Below, piece by piece: positions 54,290 to 62,318 of a DNA stretch of 64,000 bases. Positions within the stretch are counted from its first letter, which is position 1. Each line of letters opens with the position of its first letter. Below the pieces are notes generated by a model. It ran no database searches. It was given only the letters and a program-made list of their open reading frames with translations, and was not told the origin of the DNA. This stretch comes from Microbacterium hydrocarbonoxydans (lineage in GTDB: Bacteria; Actinomycetota; Actinomycetes; Actinomycetales; Microbacteriaceae): assembly GCF_000956475.1 (NCBI RefSeq), contig NZ_JYJB01000008.1:310001-374000 (forward strand), read 5' to 3'. The translations under genes and the position numbers were made by a program.

Positions 54290-54955
54290 TCAGTCCGTCG
54301 ACGATGTCCATCCCGCGAGCCGCCGCCGCTCCAAGCCTTCGAGCAGCAGTTCGAGGGCGAAGGCGAACTCGGCGTCGTCGTCGCACGCGGCCCCGGCATG
54401 GGGCGCGGTCGTGGTCATCCGCACGATCGCGGGGTAGTCGCTCCGGAACACCGCGAGGGTGGCCTCGAGCGCCGCCGGATCCTCCGGGACGGACGGCGTG
54501 GGCATGACCTCGCGCGTGAAACCCCACATGCGCGTGCTGAGCGCGTGCATGCCGTGGTGCACGAGGTCGGCGGAGAGCCCGCCGGCGAACATGATCGCCA
54601 TGAGCGAGTCCATGTAGCCGAGGATCACGGGACTCGCGAGCGTGCGCGTCTCGATCGCGTCCTGCGCCCAGGGATGCGCACGCACCACCGCGCGCGTCAT
54701 CAGGATGCGTGCGGTGAGCGTCCGCCGCCAGTCGTCGACGGTCTCGGATGCCGGGATGCCCTCGATGAGGCGGTCGACCATCCGGTCGATCAGCTCCTCG
54801 CGGGAGCCGATGTGCTTGTAGAGCGCCATGGGAGTCACTCCGAGCCGCTCGGCGAGCCGGCGCATCGTGGTGGCGTCGAGCCCATCGTGGTCGGCCAGCG
54901 AAATCGCCGCGTCCACGACGCGGCGCCGATCGAGCGGGTGACGGACGGTTGACAC
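54290..54955 (-). CDS. TetR-family transcriptional repressor
   Basis: A 221-residue TetR repressor with HTH at about 10-55 (TTMRRLAERLGVTPMALYKHIG) and a TetR_C-type ligand domain. GTG start with TACGCT (complement 54962-54967) exactly 6 nt upstream: leaderless. A GTATAC-AGC-GTAAAC operator overlaps that box, and a perfect GGTATAC-ACC-GTATACC lies before the divergent DUF4386 gene, so it should repress both. Confidence 0.93.
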   Translation of the reverse strand: MSTVRHPLDRRRVVDAAISLADHDGLDATTMRRLAERLGVTPMALYKHIGSREELIDRMVDRLIEGIPASETVDDWRRTLTARILMTRAVVRAHPWAQDAIETRTLASPVILGYMDSLMAIMFAGGLSADLVHHGMHALSTRMWGFTREVMPTPSVPEDPAALEATLAVFRSDYPAIVRMTTTAPHAGAACDDDAEFAFALELLLEGLERRRLAGWTSSTD

Positions 54956-55005
54956 GTATACAGCGTAAACCTATGCTCGAGTTCAGCGGGTATACACCGT
55001 ATACC
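54956..55005. promoter_or_regulatory. Two TetR operators between divergent genes
   Basis: Site 1, 54956-54970, GTATAC-N3-GTAAAC, covers the tetR -10. Site 2, 54989-55005, GGTATAC-N3-GTATACC, is a perfect inverted repeat 18 bp before the DUF4386 start. Centres are 34 bp apart. Confidence 0.85.
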
Positions 55006-55022
55006 TCAGAGATGGAGAATCC

Positions 55023-55601
55023 ATGGACCGCACCCCGCGGATGTACGCGCGCATCGCCGGCGTCCTGTACCTGACCACCCACGTCACCTCGGTCACCGCC
55101 GTCATCTCCTACGGAGGCGGGAGCATCCGGCTCGGGGTGCTTCTGGAATTCCTCCTCGCGCTCGGATGCCTGGGTACCGGCCTCCTGCTCTGGCTCCTGC
55201 TCCGCGAGCGCGGGCCCGCGCGGGCGGCGGGGTTCCTGATGCTCCGGACCCTCGAGGCGGCGGTGATCCTCGCCGGAGCGCTGCCGATGCTCGCGATCGC
55301 GCTCGGCGGATCCCCCCGCCTCACCGGCCTGCACACCGCGGCCTTCCTCCTCGGGCAAGGACTCGTGATCAGCGTGAACACGATGATCCTCGGCTGGCTT
55401 CTGATCGAGTCCCGCGCGGTGCCCCGACCGCTCGCGGTGCTCGGCGCGACGGGCGGAGCGATCGTGCTCGCGAGCAACCTCGCGCAGCTGTTCGCCCTCA
55501 TCCCCCTGAACGGCGCGATCGCGGGCCTGTGCGCCGCTCCCGTGTTCGTGTTCGAGGTCTGGTTCGCGATCCACCTGATCGTCCGCGGTCTCCGCTGCTG
55601 A
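55023..55601 (+). CDS. DUF4386 membrane protein
   Basis: A 192-residue membrane protein with about six hydrophobic helices; RMYARIAGVLYLTTHVTSV at the N-terminus and a C-terminal FEVWFAIHLIVRGL are typical of DUF4386. Function unknown. Divergent from, and probably repressed by, the adjacent TetR; membrane proteins in this arrangement are often linked to lipophilic-compound tolerance, which is only a guess. GATGGAG precedes the ATG. Confidence 0.85.
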   Translation: MDRTPRMYARIAGVLYLTTHVTSVTAVISYGGGSIRLGVLLEFLLALGCLGTGLLLWLLLRERGPARAAGFLMLRTLEAAVILAGALPMLAIALGGSPRLTGLHTAAFLLGQGLVISVNTMILGWLLIESRAVPRPLAVLGATGGAIVLASNLAQLFALIPLNGAIAGLCAAPVFVFEVWFAIHLIVRGLRC

Positions 55602-55618
55602 AGATGTCGCCAGCCCTC

Positions 55619-55632
55619 CTCGCCGCGGCGAG
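55619..55632. terminator. Palindrome between convergent genes
   Basis: CTCGCCGCGGCGAG is a perfect 14-bp palindrome in the 37-bp gap between the convergent DUF4386 and dihydrofolate-reductase-family genes. It could form a short GC hairpin acting in both directions. Confidence 0.4.
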
Positions 55633-55638
55633 CGGGGG

Positions 55639-56202
55639 TCAGACCGGCGGGCCGTCGAGAACGGTGGGGATGTACTCCAGAAGCTGGGTGCGCATGTCGA
55701 AGGTGCGGGCCTCGACGAGTTCGAGTGCGACATCGGGATAGTCGTCGAAGATCCGCTCCTGCCCCGTGGCACCCGTGATCACCGGGAAGATCACGACGCG
55801 ATACCGGTCAACGAGTCCTGCGGCCAGGAGCGAGCGGCACAGCGACCGGCTGCCGATCGTGCTCAGCGGGCGATCGGACTCCTCCTTCAGCCGGCGCACC
55901 GCCTCCACGGCATCCGTGCTGATCAGCGTCGAGTTCTCCCAGGCGAGGGGCGCCTCGAGAGACGAGGAGAAGACATACTTGCGGATGCCGTTCAGCACCT
56001 CGGTGCCCGGCTCTCCCTCGGCCACGAGCGCGGACATCACGCGGTACGTCGTCGCGCCCATGAGCAGCGGCTGATCCTTCTCGGGCCGCGTGTCGAGCCA
56101 CTCGAGATACTCCGGGCTCTCCATGCCCCACCAGCCGGGCCAGCCCACCGCAGAGCCGTAGCCGTCGAGAGAGCAGATGAAATCGATCGTCAGGGTCTGC
56201 AT
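55639..56202 (-). CDS. Dihydrofolate reductase family protein (RibD C-terminal-like)
   Basis: A 187-residue RibD_C/DHFR-fold protein, NADPH-dependent reductase by homology. TIDFICSLDGYGS at the start, LLMGATTYRVM and IFPVITGATGQERIF are typical of the YyaP-like group, which is distinct from true folate enzymes. GAAGGAGG precedes the ATG. Physiological substrate unknown. Confidence 0.88.
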   Translation of the reverse strand: MQTLTIDFICSLDGYGSAVGWPGWWGMESPEYLEWLDTRPEKDQPLLMGATTYRVMSALVAEGEPGTEVLNGIRKYVFSSSLEAPLAWENSTLISTDAVEAVRRLKEESDRPLSTIGSRSLCRSLLAAGLVDRYRVVIFPVITGATGQERIFDDYPDVALELVEARTFDMRTQLLEYIPTVLDGPPV

Positions 56203-56304
56203 GATCGCCTCCTTCTTCGCGGCCGGCGGAGCGCGAGCCGAGCGGATGCCGTCGGGCAGGAGTCTAGGTCGGCTGATCACCCGCCGAAACCCCTATCTGC
56301 GGCC

Positions 56305-56374
56305 GAACTCCCGAGCCGAGCGTGAGCTCCCCGCTCGCGCGCCCGGAAGTCATGCGCAGATCGGGAGTTCACGG
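56305..56374. repeat. Intergenic palindromic element, family B
   Basis: Outer arms GAACTCCCGA (56305-56314) and its complement (56361-56370); inner left arm GCGTGAGCTCCC (56320-56331) pairs with GGGAGTTCACGG (56363-56374) imperfectly. The right half ATGCGCAGATCGGGAGTTCA is shared with copies near 43250 and 44263. It lies between divergent genes. Confidence 0.65.
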
Positions 56375-56408
56375 TCGCAACCCGTCGCTGAGGGACTACC
56401 GTGGCGGT

Positions 56409-57065
56409 GTGGACGCACCTGACCCGCTGCCCGAACACCCCGCCCCCGACAACCCGCAGGGCAAGCTCGTGCTGCTGCGCCACGGCGAGACGGAGTGGTC
56501 GCGGACCGGTCTGCACACCGGCCGCACCGACATCCCGCTGACTCCGAGGGGCGAGGAGCTCGCGAGGGCCGCCGGCAGGCTCGTGCGCGGCTACGACTTC
56601 CGGCTCATCCTGACCTCGCCGCTGCAGCGCGCACGCCGCACCGCCGAGCTCGCCGGTCTTCGCGCCGAGGTCGATCCTCTTCTCGTGGAGTGGGATTACG
56701 GCGGGTACGAAGGGCGGAGCACCGCCGACATCCGCGCCGAGCTCGGCTACAACTGGACCGCCTTCAACCACGGCGTGATCAGGGGCGAGACGCCCGGCGA
56801 GACCGTCGAAGAGGTCGCGGCGCGTGCATCGCGGGTGCTCACCCGGGTGCTTCCGGCCATGGCCGACGGCGACGTCGCGCTGATCGCGCACGGGCACTAC
56901 CTGCGCATCCTGACCGCCGTGTTCCTGCGCGAGGCTCCGCGCTTCGGGGCGCAGATCACCCTCGATGCCGGGTCGGTGTCGGTGCTCGGCTTCACGAGGG
57001 AGCAGCCCGCGATCCTCGCCTGGAACCACGGCCCCGAGCTGCCGCTGAAGCCCTCGGAGTCGTAG
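56409..57065 (+). CDS. Histidine phosphatase family protein
   Basis: A 218-residue phosphoglycerate-mutase-like phosphatase. RHG motif VLLRHGETEWS with catalytic His, TSPLQRARRTAELAG, the EWDYGGYEG acidic loop, and the second His in LIAHGHYLRIL. GTG start; TACCGT (56397-56402) is 6 nt upstream, so leaderless. Substrate unknown; resembles PhoE/GpmB-like broad phosphatases. Confidence 0.92.
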   Translation: MDAPDPLPEHPAPDNPQGKLVLLRHGETEWSRTGLHTGRTDIPLTPRGEELARAAGRLVRGYDFRLILTSPLQRARRTAELAGLRAEVDPLLVEWDYGGYEGRSTADIRAELGYNWTAFNHGVIRGETPGETVEEVAARASRVLTRVLPAMADGDVALIAHGHYLRILTAVFLREAPRFGAQITLDAGSVSVLGFTREQPAILAWNHGPELPLKPSES

Positions 57066-57102
57066 CATTCCCTCTGTCGGCGGCCTCGGGCACGATGGTC
57101 GC

Positions 57103-57888
57103 ATGACCGACGGATACGACAGCGAGTTCCTCGCCACCCCGGTGCCCCTCCCCCGATCGACGGCCGAGACGCGGGTGCTCGATTACCCCCGGTTCACCGT
57201 GCTGCTCGATCCCTCGCGACGGCTGGCGGTGGCGACAGGGGTGAACATCGACGGCGCGCGGATGCTCGACCTGGCCCGCGAAGGCGAGTGGCGTCTCGAT
57301 CCGCGGATCGACGAGGACGAGCAGACGGGCGCAGCCGTGTACGCGCGCAACGACCTCGACCGCGGTCATCTCGTGCGCCGCCGCGATCCCGGCTGGGGCG
57401 AGGTCGACGACGCGCGCGCCGCAATGGAGGCGACATTCTTCTACCCCAATGCCGCCCCGCAGGCCGCCGGGTTCAACCAGTCGAAGGAGCTCTGGCTCGG
57501 ACTCGAAGACCACGTGCTCGCCTACGCCGAGTCGACGGACCAGCGCTTGTCGGTGTTCACTGCCCCCGTGCTCGGCGACGACGACCCTCCCTACCGCGGC
57601 ATCCGCATCCCGCTGCGGTTCTGGAAGATCGCCGCCTGGGCAGCGCCCGACGGGCTCGCGACCGCCGGGTTCGTGCTCGATCAGACCGAGCTGGTCCACA
57701 CCCGCGACGGCCTGCTCGCCGCTGCGCCGCTGGGCGCGTTCCGCACCTTCCAGGTGCCGGTCTCGGAGATCGCCGCGCTCACCGGACTTGACCTCGGGCG
57801 GATGCCGCAGGCCGACGTGCTCGACGAGCAGACGGTGCGAGCGCGGGAGTGGCGAGCGTTGACCCGCACGGATGACATCGTGCTCTGA
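57103..57888 (+). CDS. DNA/RNA non-specific endonuclease (NUC family), no signal peptide
   Basis: A 261-residue beta-beta-alpha-metal nuclease. Active-site DRGH (86-89) in ARNDLDRGHLVRR, metal-ligand Asn125 in FNQ, and the conserved W..LE (131-135). Family members such as Serratia NucA are exported, but this protein begins with polar residues and no signal sequence, so it appears to act in the cytoplasm or be released on lysis. No inhibitor gene is recognised next to it. Confidence 0.9.
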   Translation: MTDGYDSEFLATPVPLPRSTAETRVLDYPRFTVLLDPSRRLAVATGVNIDGARMLDLAREGEWRLDPRIDEDEQTGAAVYARNDLDRGHLVRRRDPGWGEVDDARAAMEATFFYPNAAPQAAGFNQSKELWLGLEDHVLAYAESTDQRLSVFTAPVLGDDDPPYRGIRIPLRFWKIAAWAAPDGLATAGFVLDQTELVHTRDGLLAAAPLGAFRTFQVPVSEIAALTGLDLGRMPQADVLDEQTVRAREWRALTRTDDIVL

Positions 57889-57918
57889 CCGCCCGGGGCC
57901 TGCTCGTAGAGTCGACGC

Positions 57919-58674
57919 ATGGCGTCGTATCGACTCTCCTCCCCCGTCGCCGGCGTGTTCTTCGCGGAAGGCCCGTCGGTGAACTGGGTGATCGTGGCCG
58001 GCAGCCGCGGTCCTGTGCTCATCGACACCGGCTACCCGGCGGACGCGGATGCCGTCAGAGCGAGCCTGCACGAATCCGGATGGCAGGTGTCGGATCTGGT
58101 CGCGATCCTGATCACGCACGGTCACGGTGATCACATCGGAAACGCCGCGGCCCTCGCCGAGGAGGCGGGGTGCCCGGTCTACGCCGATGCCGACGAGCTC
58201 CCCAACATCCGCCGCGAGATCCTCGAGCAGGTCGGCGTCTCCGATCTCCTGCCGCACCTGTTCCGCGCTGGAGTGGCCCGCTGGGCGCTGCACGCGATCA
58301 AGGCCGGCGGCAAGAAGGCGGCGCCGGTCGCCTCGGTGCTCCCGTTCCCCGAAGACGCGGCCGAGCGGCTCGGCGTCGAGATCGCAGCCGTGCGCCTGCC
58401 GGGGCACACCCGAGGACACTCGGGGTATCTCCTCCCGGCGCACGACGTCCTGGTCGTCGGCGACGCGCTCGTCACGGCGCATCCGACCAGCCCGCTGCAT
58501 GGCCCGCAACTGCTGCCCACCGTGTTCCACGATTCACCGGCCGCCGCGCGAGAAGCCCTCGGCGCGCTCGGCGGGATCCCGGCGCGGATCGTCCTGCCCG
58601 GTCACGGCCCGCTGCTGCGGACGACACCGGCGGATGCCGCGGCTCGCGCCGCGGCATCCGCACCGGTGTTCTGA
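57919..58674 (+). CDS. MBL-fold metallo-hydrolase
   Basis: A 251-residue metallo-beta-lactamase-fold hydrolase: THGHGDHIG (His67, His69, Asp71, His72), LPGHTRGHSG and VVGDALVT supply the remaining metal ligands. Similar to glyoxalase-II/thioesterase-like MBL proteins. TAGAGT (57907-57912) is 6 nt before the ATG: leaderless. Substrate unknown. Confidence 0.92.
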   Translation: MASYRLSSPVAGVFFAEGPSVNWVIVAGSRGPVLIDTGYPADADAVRASLHESGWQVSDLVAILITHGHGDHIGNAAALAEEAGCPVYADADELPNIRREILEQVGVSDLLPHLFRAGVARWALHAIKAGGKKAAPVASVLPFPEDAAERLGVEIAAVRLPGHTRGHSGYLLPAHDVLVVGDALVTAHPTSPLHGPQLLPTVFHDSPAAAREALGALGGIPARIVLPGHGPLLRTTPADAAARAAASAPVF

Positions 58675-58715
58675 GAGCCTGAGTTCGTAAACCCGGGGGT
58701 TCAGCCCGACGCGGG

Positions 58716-60194
58716 TCAGTGCGCTGGCGTCTGGGCCGCAGCAGCCGGACGGCGCACCAGCAGAGCAAGCGCGATCACGCCGAAGGACAAGAACCCGCCG
58801 GCGAGGAAGGCCAGGTGCGAGCCCTGAGCAGCGGCAGCTGCGGAGGGGACATCGGGGCTGCCGCCGACCGCTGAGACGCCCGTGGCGTAGAGGGCGACGA
58901 AGATCGCGGTGCCCGCAGCGCCGGCGACCTGCTGCAGCGTGGCGATGGTCGCGCTGCCGTGCGAGTAGAGCCGAGGCGGCAGTGAGCCGAGGGATGCGCT
59001 GAAGGCGGGCGTGAACAGGAACGCGAGTGACAGCATCAGCACGATGTGCGCGGCCAGCAGCACCACCCACGACGACCCCGGGCCGAGCCCGAGTGCGAGC
59101 GTCCAGAGCGCGACGGCGAGGCCGATCGACCCGGGGATCACGAGCGGGCGCGGGCCGAAGCGGTCGTACAGCCGGCCCACGGTGGGACCGGCCAGCCCCA
59201 TCAGCAGCCCGCCGGGCAGAAGCATCGCCCCCACCCACAGCGGGTCGAGCCCGAGGGTGTAGCGGGCGAACTGCGGCAGCACGATGAAGGCGCCGAACAG
59301 CGAGACCATGCCGGCGGTCATCATGGCGACCGAGACGGCGAAGTCGCGGGAGAGGAAGGTGCGCAGATCCAGCAGGGCCGAGTCGGTGCGCTGCAGGGCG
59401 ATCTGCCGCCATCCGAACGCTCCCAGCGTCACGAGTCCGATGACGATCGGGACCCACGGCTGGATGGCGACCTCGCCGACCGCCGCCGCACCGATCTGGC
59501 TGAGGCCGAAGACGAGAGCCGAGAACGCGAGGGCCGCGAGGACCACCGAGAGCACGTCGAGCGGCACGCTGCGGGTCTCGGAGACGTTCGGCACGCGGCG
59601 GACGCCGATCGCCAGCATCGCGAGCGCGATGGGCAGCATGACCCAGAACAGCCCCTGCCAGGGCAGCACCTGGATGAGCGCGCCTGACACGATGGGGCCG
59701 ACGGCGGGCGCCACCGACATCACGATGGAGACCCGCCCCATGACTCGGCCGCGCTCGCCCTCGGGAACGACCGTCATCACGGTCGTCATCATGAGCGGCA
59801 TCATGATGGCCGTGCCGACGGCCTGGATCACCCGCCCTGCCACGAGCACCTCGAACACCGGCGAGAGCGCCGCGACGACCGTGCCGAACACGAAGCTCGA
59901 CATCGCCAGGGTGAACACGGCCCGCGTGCTCAGCCTCTGCATCAGCCATCCGGTGATCGGGATGACGACGGCCATGGTGAGCGCGAACGCGGTTGTCAGC
60001 CACTGCCCGCGGGTGGCGTCGATATGCAGCGCCTCCTGGATGCGGGGCAGTGCGACGCCCATCATCGTCTCGTTCAGGAACACCACGAAGACTGCGGCGA
60101 GCAGCAGCGCGAGGGCCGTGCGATTGCGCCGTGCGACGTCGGGGTCGGATGCCGGTGCGGTCGCGAGGTCCGCGCGGGCGATGGTGTCGGTCAT
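58716..60194 (-). CDS. MFS multidrug exporter, DHA2 (14-TM) family
   Basis: A 492-residue proton-driven exporter of the EmrB/QacA group with fourteen helices. Motif A/C-type segments: PRIQEALHIDATRGQWLTTA, ITGWLMQRLSTRAVFTLA and VSIVMSVAPAVGPIVSGALI (motif C). AAGGAG precedes the ATG. It is divergent from an HxlR regulator across a 92-bp operator-rich region, implying induction by a toxic compound sensed by that regulator. Confidence 0.93.
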   Translation of the reverse strand: MTDTIARADLATAPASDPDVARRNRTALALLLAAVFVVFLNETMMGVALPRIQEALHIDATRGQWLTTAFALTMAVVIPITGWLMQRLSTRAVFTLAMSSFVFGTVVAALSPVFEVLVAGRVIQAVGTAIMMPLMMTTVMTVVPEGERGRVMGRVSIVMSVAPAVGPIVSGALIQVLPWQGLFWVMLPIALAMLAIGVRRVPNVSETRSVPLDVLSVVLAALAFSALVFGLSQIGAAAVGEVAIQPWVPIVIGLVTLGAFGWRQIALQRTDSALLDLRTFLSRDFAVSVAMMTAGMVSLFGAFIVLPQFARYTLGLDPLWVGAMLLPGGLLMGLAGPTVGRLYDRFGPRPLVIPGSIGLAVALWTLALGLGPGSSWVVLLAAHIVLMLSLAFLFTPAFSASLGSLPPRLYSHGSATIATLQQVAGAAGTAIFVALYATGVSAVGGSPDVPSAAAAAQGSHLAFLAGGFLSFGVIALALLVRRPAAAAQTPAH

Positions 60195-60213
60195 CTCGAT
60201 CTCCTTCGATGTT

Positions 60214-60280
60214 CACTGCACAATCTGAAGTACTTGATAAAGTGAAGCACGCTGCATTGTTTGCAGTCAAGTGGTAATAT
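60214..60280. promoter_or_regulatory. Operator region between the MFS and HxlR genes
   Basis: An AT-richer block with nested symmetry: CTGCA-N5-TGCAG (60252-60266), ACTGCACAAT near 60215 matched by ATTGTTTGCAGT near 60256, and ACTTGA (about 60232) versus TCAAGT (about 60267). TAATAT at 60275-60280 is the HxlR gene's -10 box, 6 nt before its start. Confidence 0.6.
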
Positions 60281-60286
60281 CAGAGC

Positions 60287-60958
60287 ATGACGAATCAGCA
60301 CTACGGCCAGTTCTGCGGTCTCGCCAGGGCGGCGGAGATCGTCGGACAGCGGTGGACGCTGCTGATCCTGCGCGATCTGGCCGTGAGCCCTCGGCGGTAC
60401 TCCGATCTGGTCGCCGGACTCCCCGGCATCCCCACGAACACGCTCGCCTCGCGCCTGAAGGATCTCGAAGAGGCCGGCGTCGTCCGGCGCGCTGTCACCG
60501 CCGGCGAGCGCTCCCTCATCTACGAGCTCACTCCGCGCGGTGAGGAACTGCGCCCGGCGCTCGACGCCCTCGGGCTGTGGGGCGCCGGTGGCATGCGCTC
60601 ACCGCGTGATGGCGAGGTCGTGACGACGGCGTCGATCATCGCGGCGCTGCGCGTCGCCGCGGGTTCGGGTACGGTGCCGAGCAGCTGGAACACCGCCTTC
60701 ACGGTGCACGTCGCAGACGTCGAGGTGCACGTGCTGATGCGCGACGGCACCATCGAGGTGGGCGAGGGCCCGGCCGCGGCCGCAGATCTGGTCATCACCG
60801 CGGGCCCGCAGATCCGCGACATCCTCGCCGGCGAGCTCGACGCGCAAACGGCGATCGAGACCGGTGCGGTGCAGCTGGAGGGCGACGCGTCGCTGTTCGA
60901 GCGCTTCGCGGAGAGCCTTCGCGTGCCGTACAGTCCGCACGTCCCGGCCGACGCCTGA
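60287..60958 (+). CDS. HxlR-family regulator with an SCP2-like C-terminal domain
   Basis: 223 residues. HxlR winged helix at about 5-100 (FCGLARAAEIVGQRWTLLIL, including the conserved Cys10 seen in redox-sensing members). Residues about 120-215 look like an SCP2/alkyl-sulfatase-C sterol-carrier-like domain (VHVLMRDGTIEVGEGPAAAA), suggesting binding of a hydrophobic ligand. Leaderless ATG. It probably represses the divergent exporter. Confidence 0.87.
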   Translation: MTNQHYGQFCGLARAAEIVGQRWTLLILRDLAVSPRRYSDLVAGLPGIPTNTLASRLKDLEEAGVVRRAVTAGERSLIYELTPRGEELRPALDALGLWGAGGMRSPRDGEVVTTASIIAALRVAAGSGTVPSSWNTAFTVHVADVEVHVLMRDGTIEVGEGPAAAADLVITAGPQIRDILAGELDAQTAIETGAVQLEGDASLFERFAESLRVPYSPHVPADA

Positions 60959-60964
60959 GCGGGG

Positions 60965-62302
60965 TCAGCGAGCGCGCTTGATCTCGTCGTAGGCGCGCAG
61001 CGCCGCACGGCGGGTCGCCTGCAGGTCGACGATCGGCTCGCCGGTGCTGTCAGGCGCCCAGCGATCGATGTACGTCCGGTGGGGATCGAACTTCTCTGCC
61101 TGGAGCATCGGGTTGAACACGCGGAAGTAGGGCGCGGCATCCGCCCCCGACCCTGCGACCCACTGCCAGTTGAACGGGTTGCTCGCGGCATCCGCATCGA
61201 CCAGCGTGTCCCAGAACCATTCCTCGCCCACCCTCCAGTCGATGAGCAGGTTCTTCACGAGGAACGACGCGACCACCATGCGGACGCGATTGTGCATGTG
61301 CCCGGTCGTCCACAGCTCGCGCATCCCGGCGTCGACCAGCGGCACTCCCGTCTGTCCGCTCCGCCATGCGCCCAGCGCATATTCGTCGGGCTGCGGCCAG
61401 GGGAACGAATCGAACTCCGCCCGGAGATTCTTCGTGGCGAGGTCGGGGAACCGGTCGAGCGTGTGCCAGGCGAATTCGCGCCAGCCGAGCTCCGTGAGGA
61501 ATCTCCCTCCGCCGTCGGCCGCGACCGCCTCGTGCCAGACCGTGAACGGACTGAGCTCGCCCCAGCGCAGTCGGGGCGAGAGTCTCGATGTGCCCTCCAG
61601 GCCCGGCTCGTCGCGGGCGCGGTCGTAGTCGGCGAGTCCGCCGCGCACGAACTCCAGCAGCTGCCGGCGCGCGGCAGGCTCGCCGGGTTCCCAGGCCTCA
61701 GCCAGTCCGCGCGACCAGTCGGGAGCTCGCGGCAGCAGGCGCCAGTCGGCGAGATCGTCAGACGGTACGGAAGCGGTCTCCGCCGCGGCCTCGAGCGGCG
61801 CGGGCAGCGGCAGCCGCGGGGTCGGCCGGCTCAGGCACGCCCGCCAGAACGGCGTGAACACCGAGTAGTGGCTGCCGGTTCCCGTCGTCACGGTCCAGGG
61901 CTCGTGCAGCAGCGACGCGGCGAACGAGGCGACGTCGGTCCCCTCGGCACGCAGCCGGCTCTTGAGATCGGTGTCGACGGTCCGCTCGGGCAGGCTGTAC
62001 CGCCTGTTCCAGAGCACCGCCTCCGCGCCGGTCTGCGCCACGAGCTCGTGCACGACGCGCTGCGCCTCGCCTCGGCGCAGCACGAGCTGCACGCCGAGAT
62101 CGCCGAGGCCACGGGCCAGCGATTCGAGCGAATGGTGCAGCCACCACCTGGCGGCGCCGCCGAGGGGACGGATGCCGGCAGACTCCTCATCGAGGACGTA
62201 CAGTGCGACGACGGCTCCTCCCCGCTCGATCGCGGCTGACAGCGCCGGATTGTCGTGCACCCGCAGATCGTCGCGGAACCAGACGATGCTCGTGCCGGTC
62301 AT
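60965..62302 (-). CDS. phr: Deoxyribodipyrimidine photolyase
   Basis: A 445-residue class I CPD photolyase that uses blue light and FADH- to split cyclobutane pyrimidine dimers. N-terminal antenna domain starts IVWFRDDLRVHDNPAL; the FAD domain has RLSPRLRWGELSPF, HMHNRVRMVVASFLVKNLLI and DADAASNPFNWQWVAGSG. Ends 17 bp after the ferrochelatase stop region on the same strand, in a light-and-oxidation-related neighbourhood (carotenoid-type prenyltransferase, heme enzyme). Confidence 0.95.
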   Translation of the reverse strand: MTGTSIVWFRDDLRVHDNPALSAAIERGGAVVALYVLDEESAGIRPLGGAARWWLHHSLESLARGLGDLGVQLVLRRGEAQRVVHELVAQTGAEAVLWNRRYSLPERTVDTDLKSRLRAEGTDVASFAASLLHEPWTVTTGTGSHYSVFTPFWRACLSRPTPRLPLPAPLEAAAETASVPSDDLADWRLLPRAPDWSRGLAEAWEPGEPAARRQLLEFVRGGLADYDRARDEPGLEGTSRLSPRLRWGELSPFTVWHEAVAADGGGRFLTELGWREFAWHTLDRFPDLATKNLRAEFDSFPWPQPDEYALGAWRSGQTGVPLVDAGMRELWTTGHMHNRVRMVVASFLVKNLLIDWRVGEEWFWDTLVDADAASNPFNWQWVAGSGADAAPYFRVFNPMLQAEKFDPHRTYIDRWAPDSTGEPIVDLQATRRAALRAYDEIKRAR

Positions 62303-62318
62303 GCTCGGGCGTCTCGGT

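Noticed and set aside
58675..58715. CCTGAGTTCGTAAAC resembling a family A right arm
   Set aside because: No matching left arm is present nearby, so it cannot be counted as a copy of the palindromic element; chance resemblance is possible.
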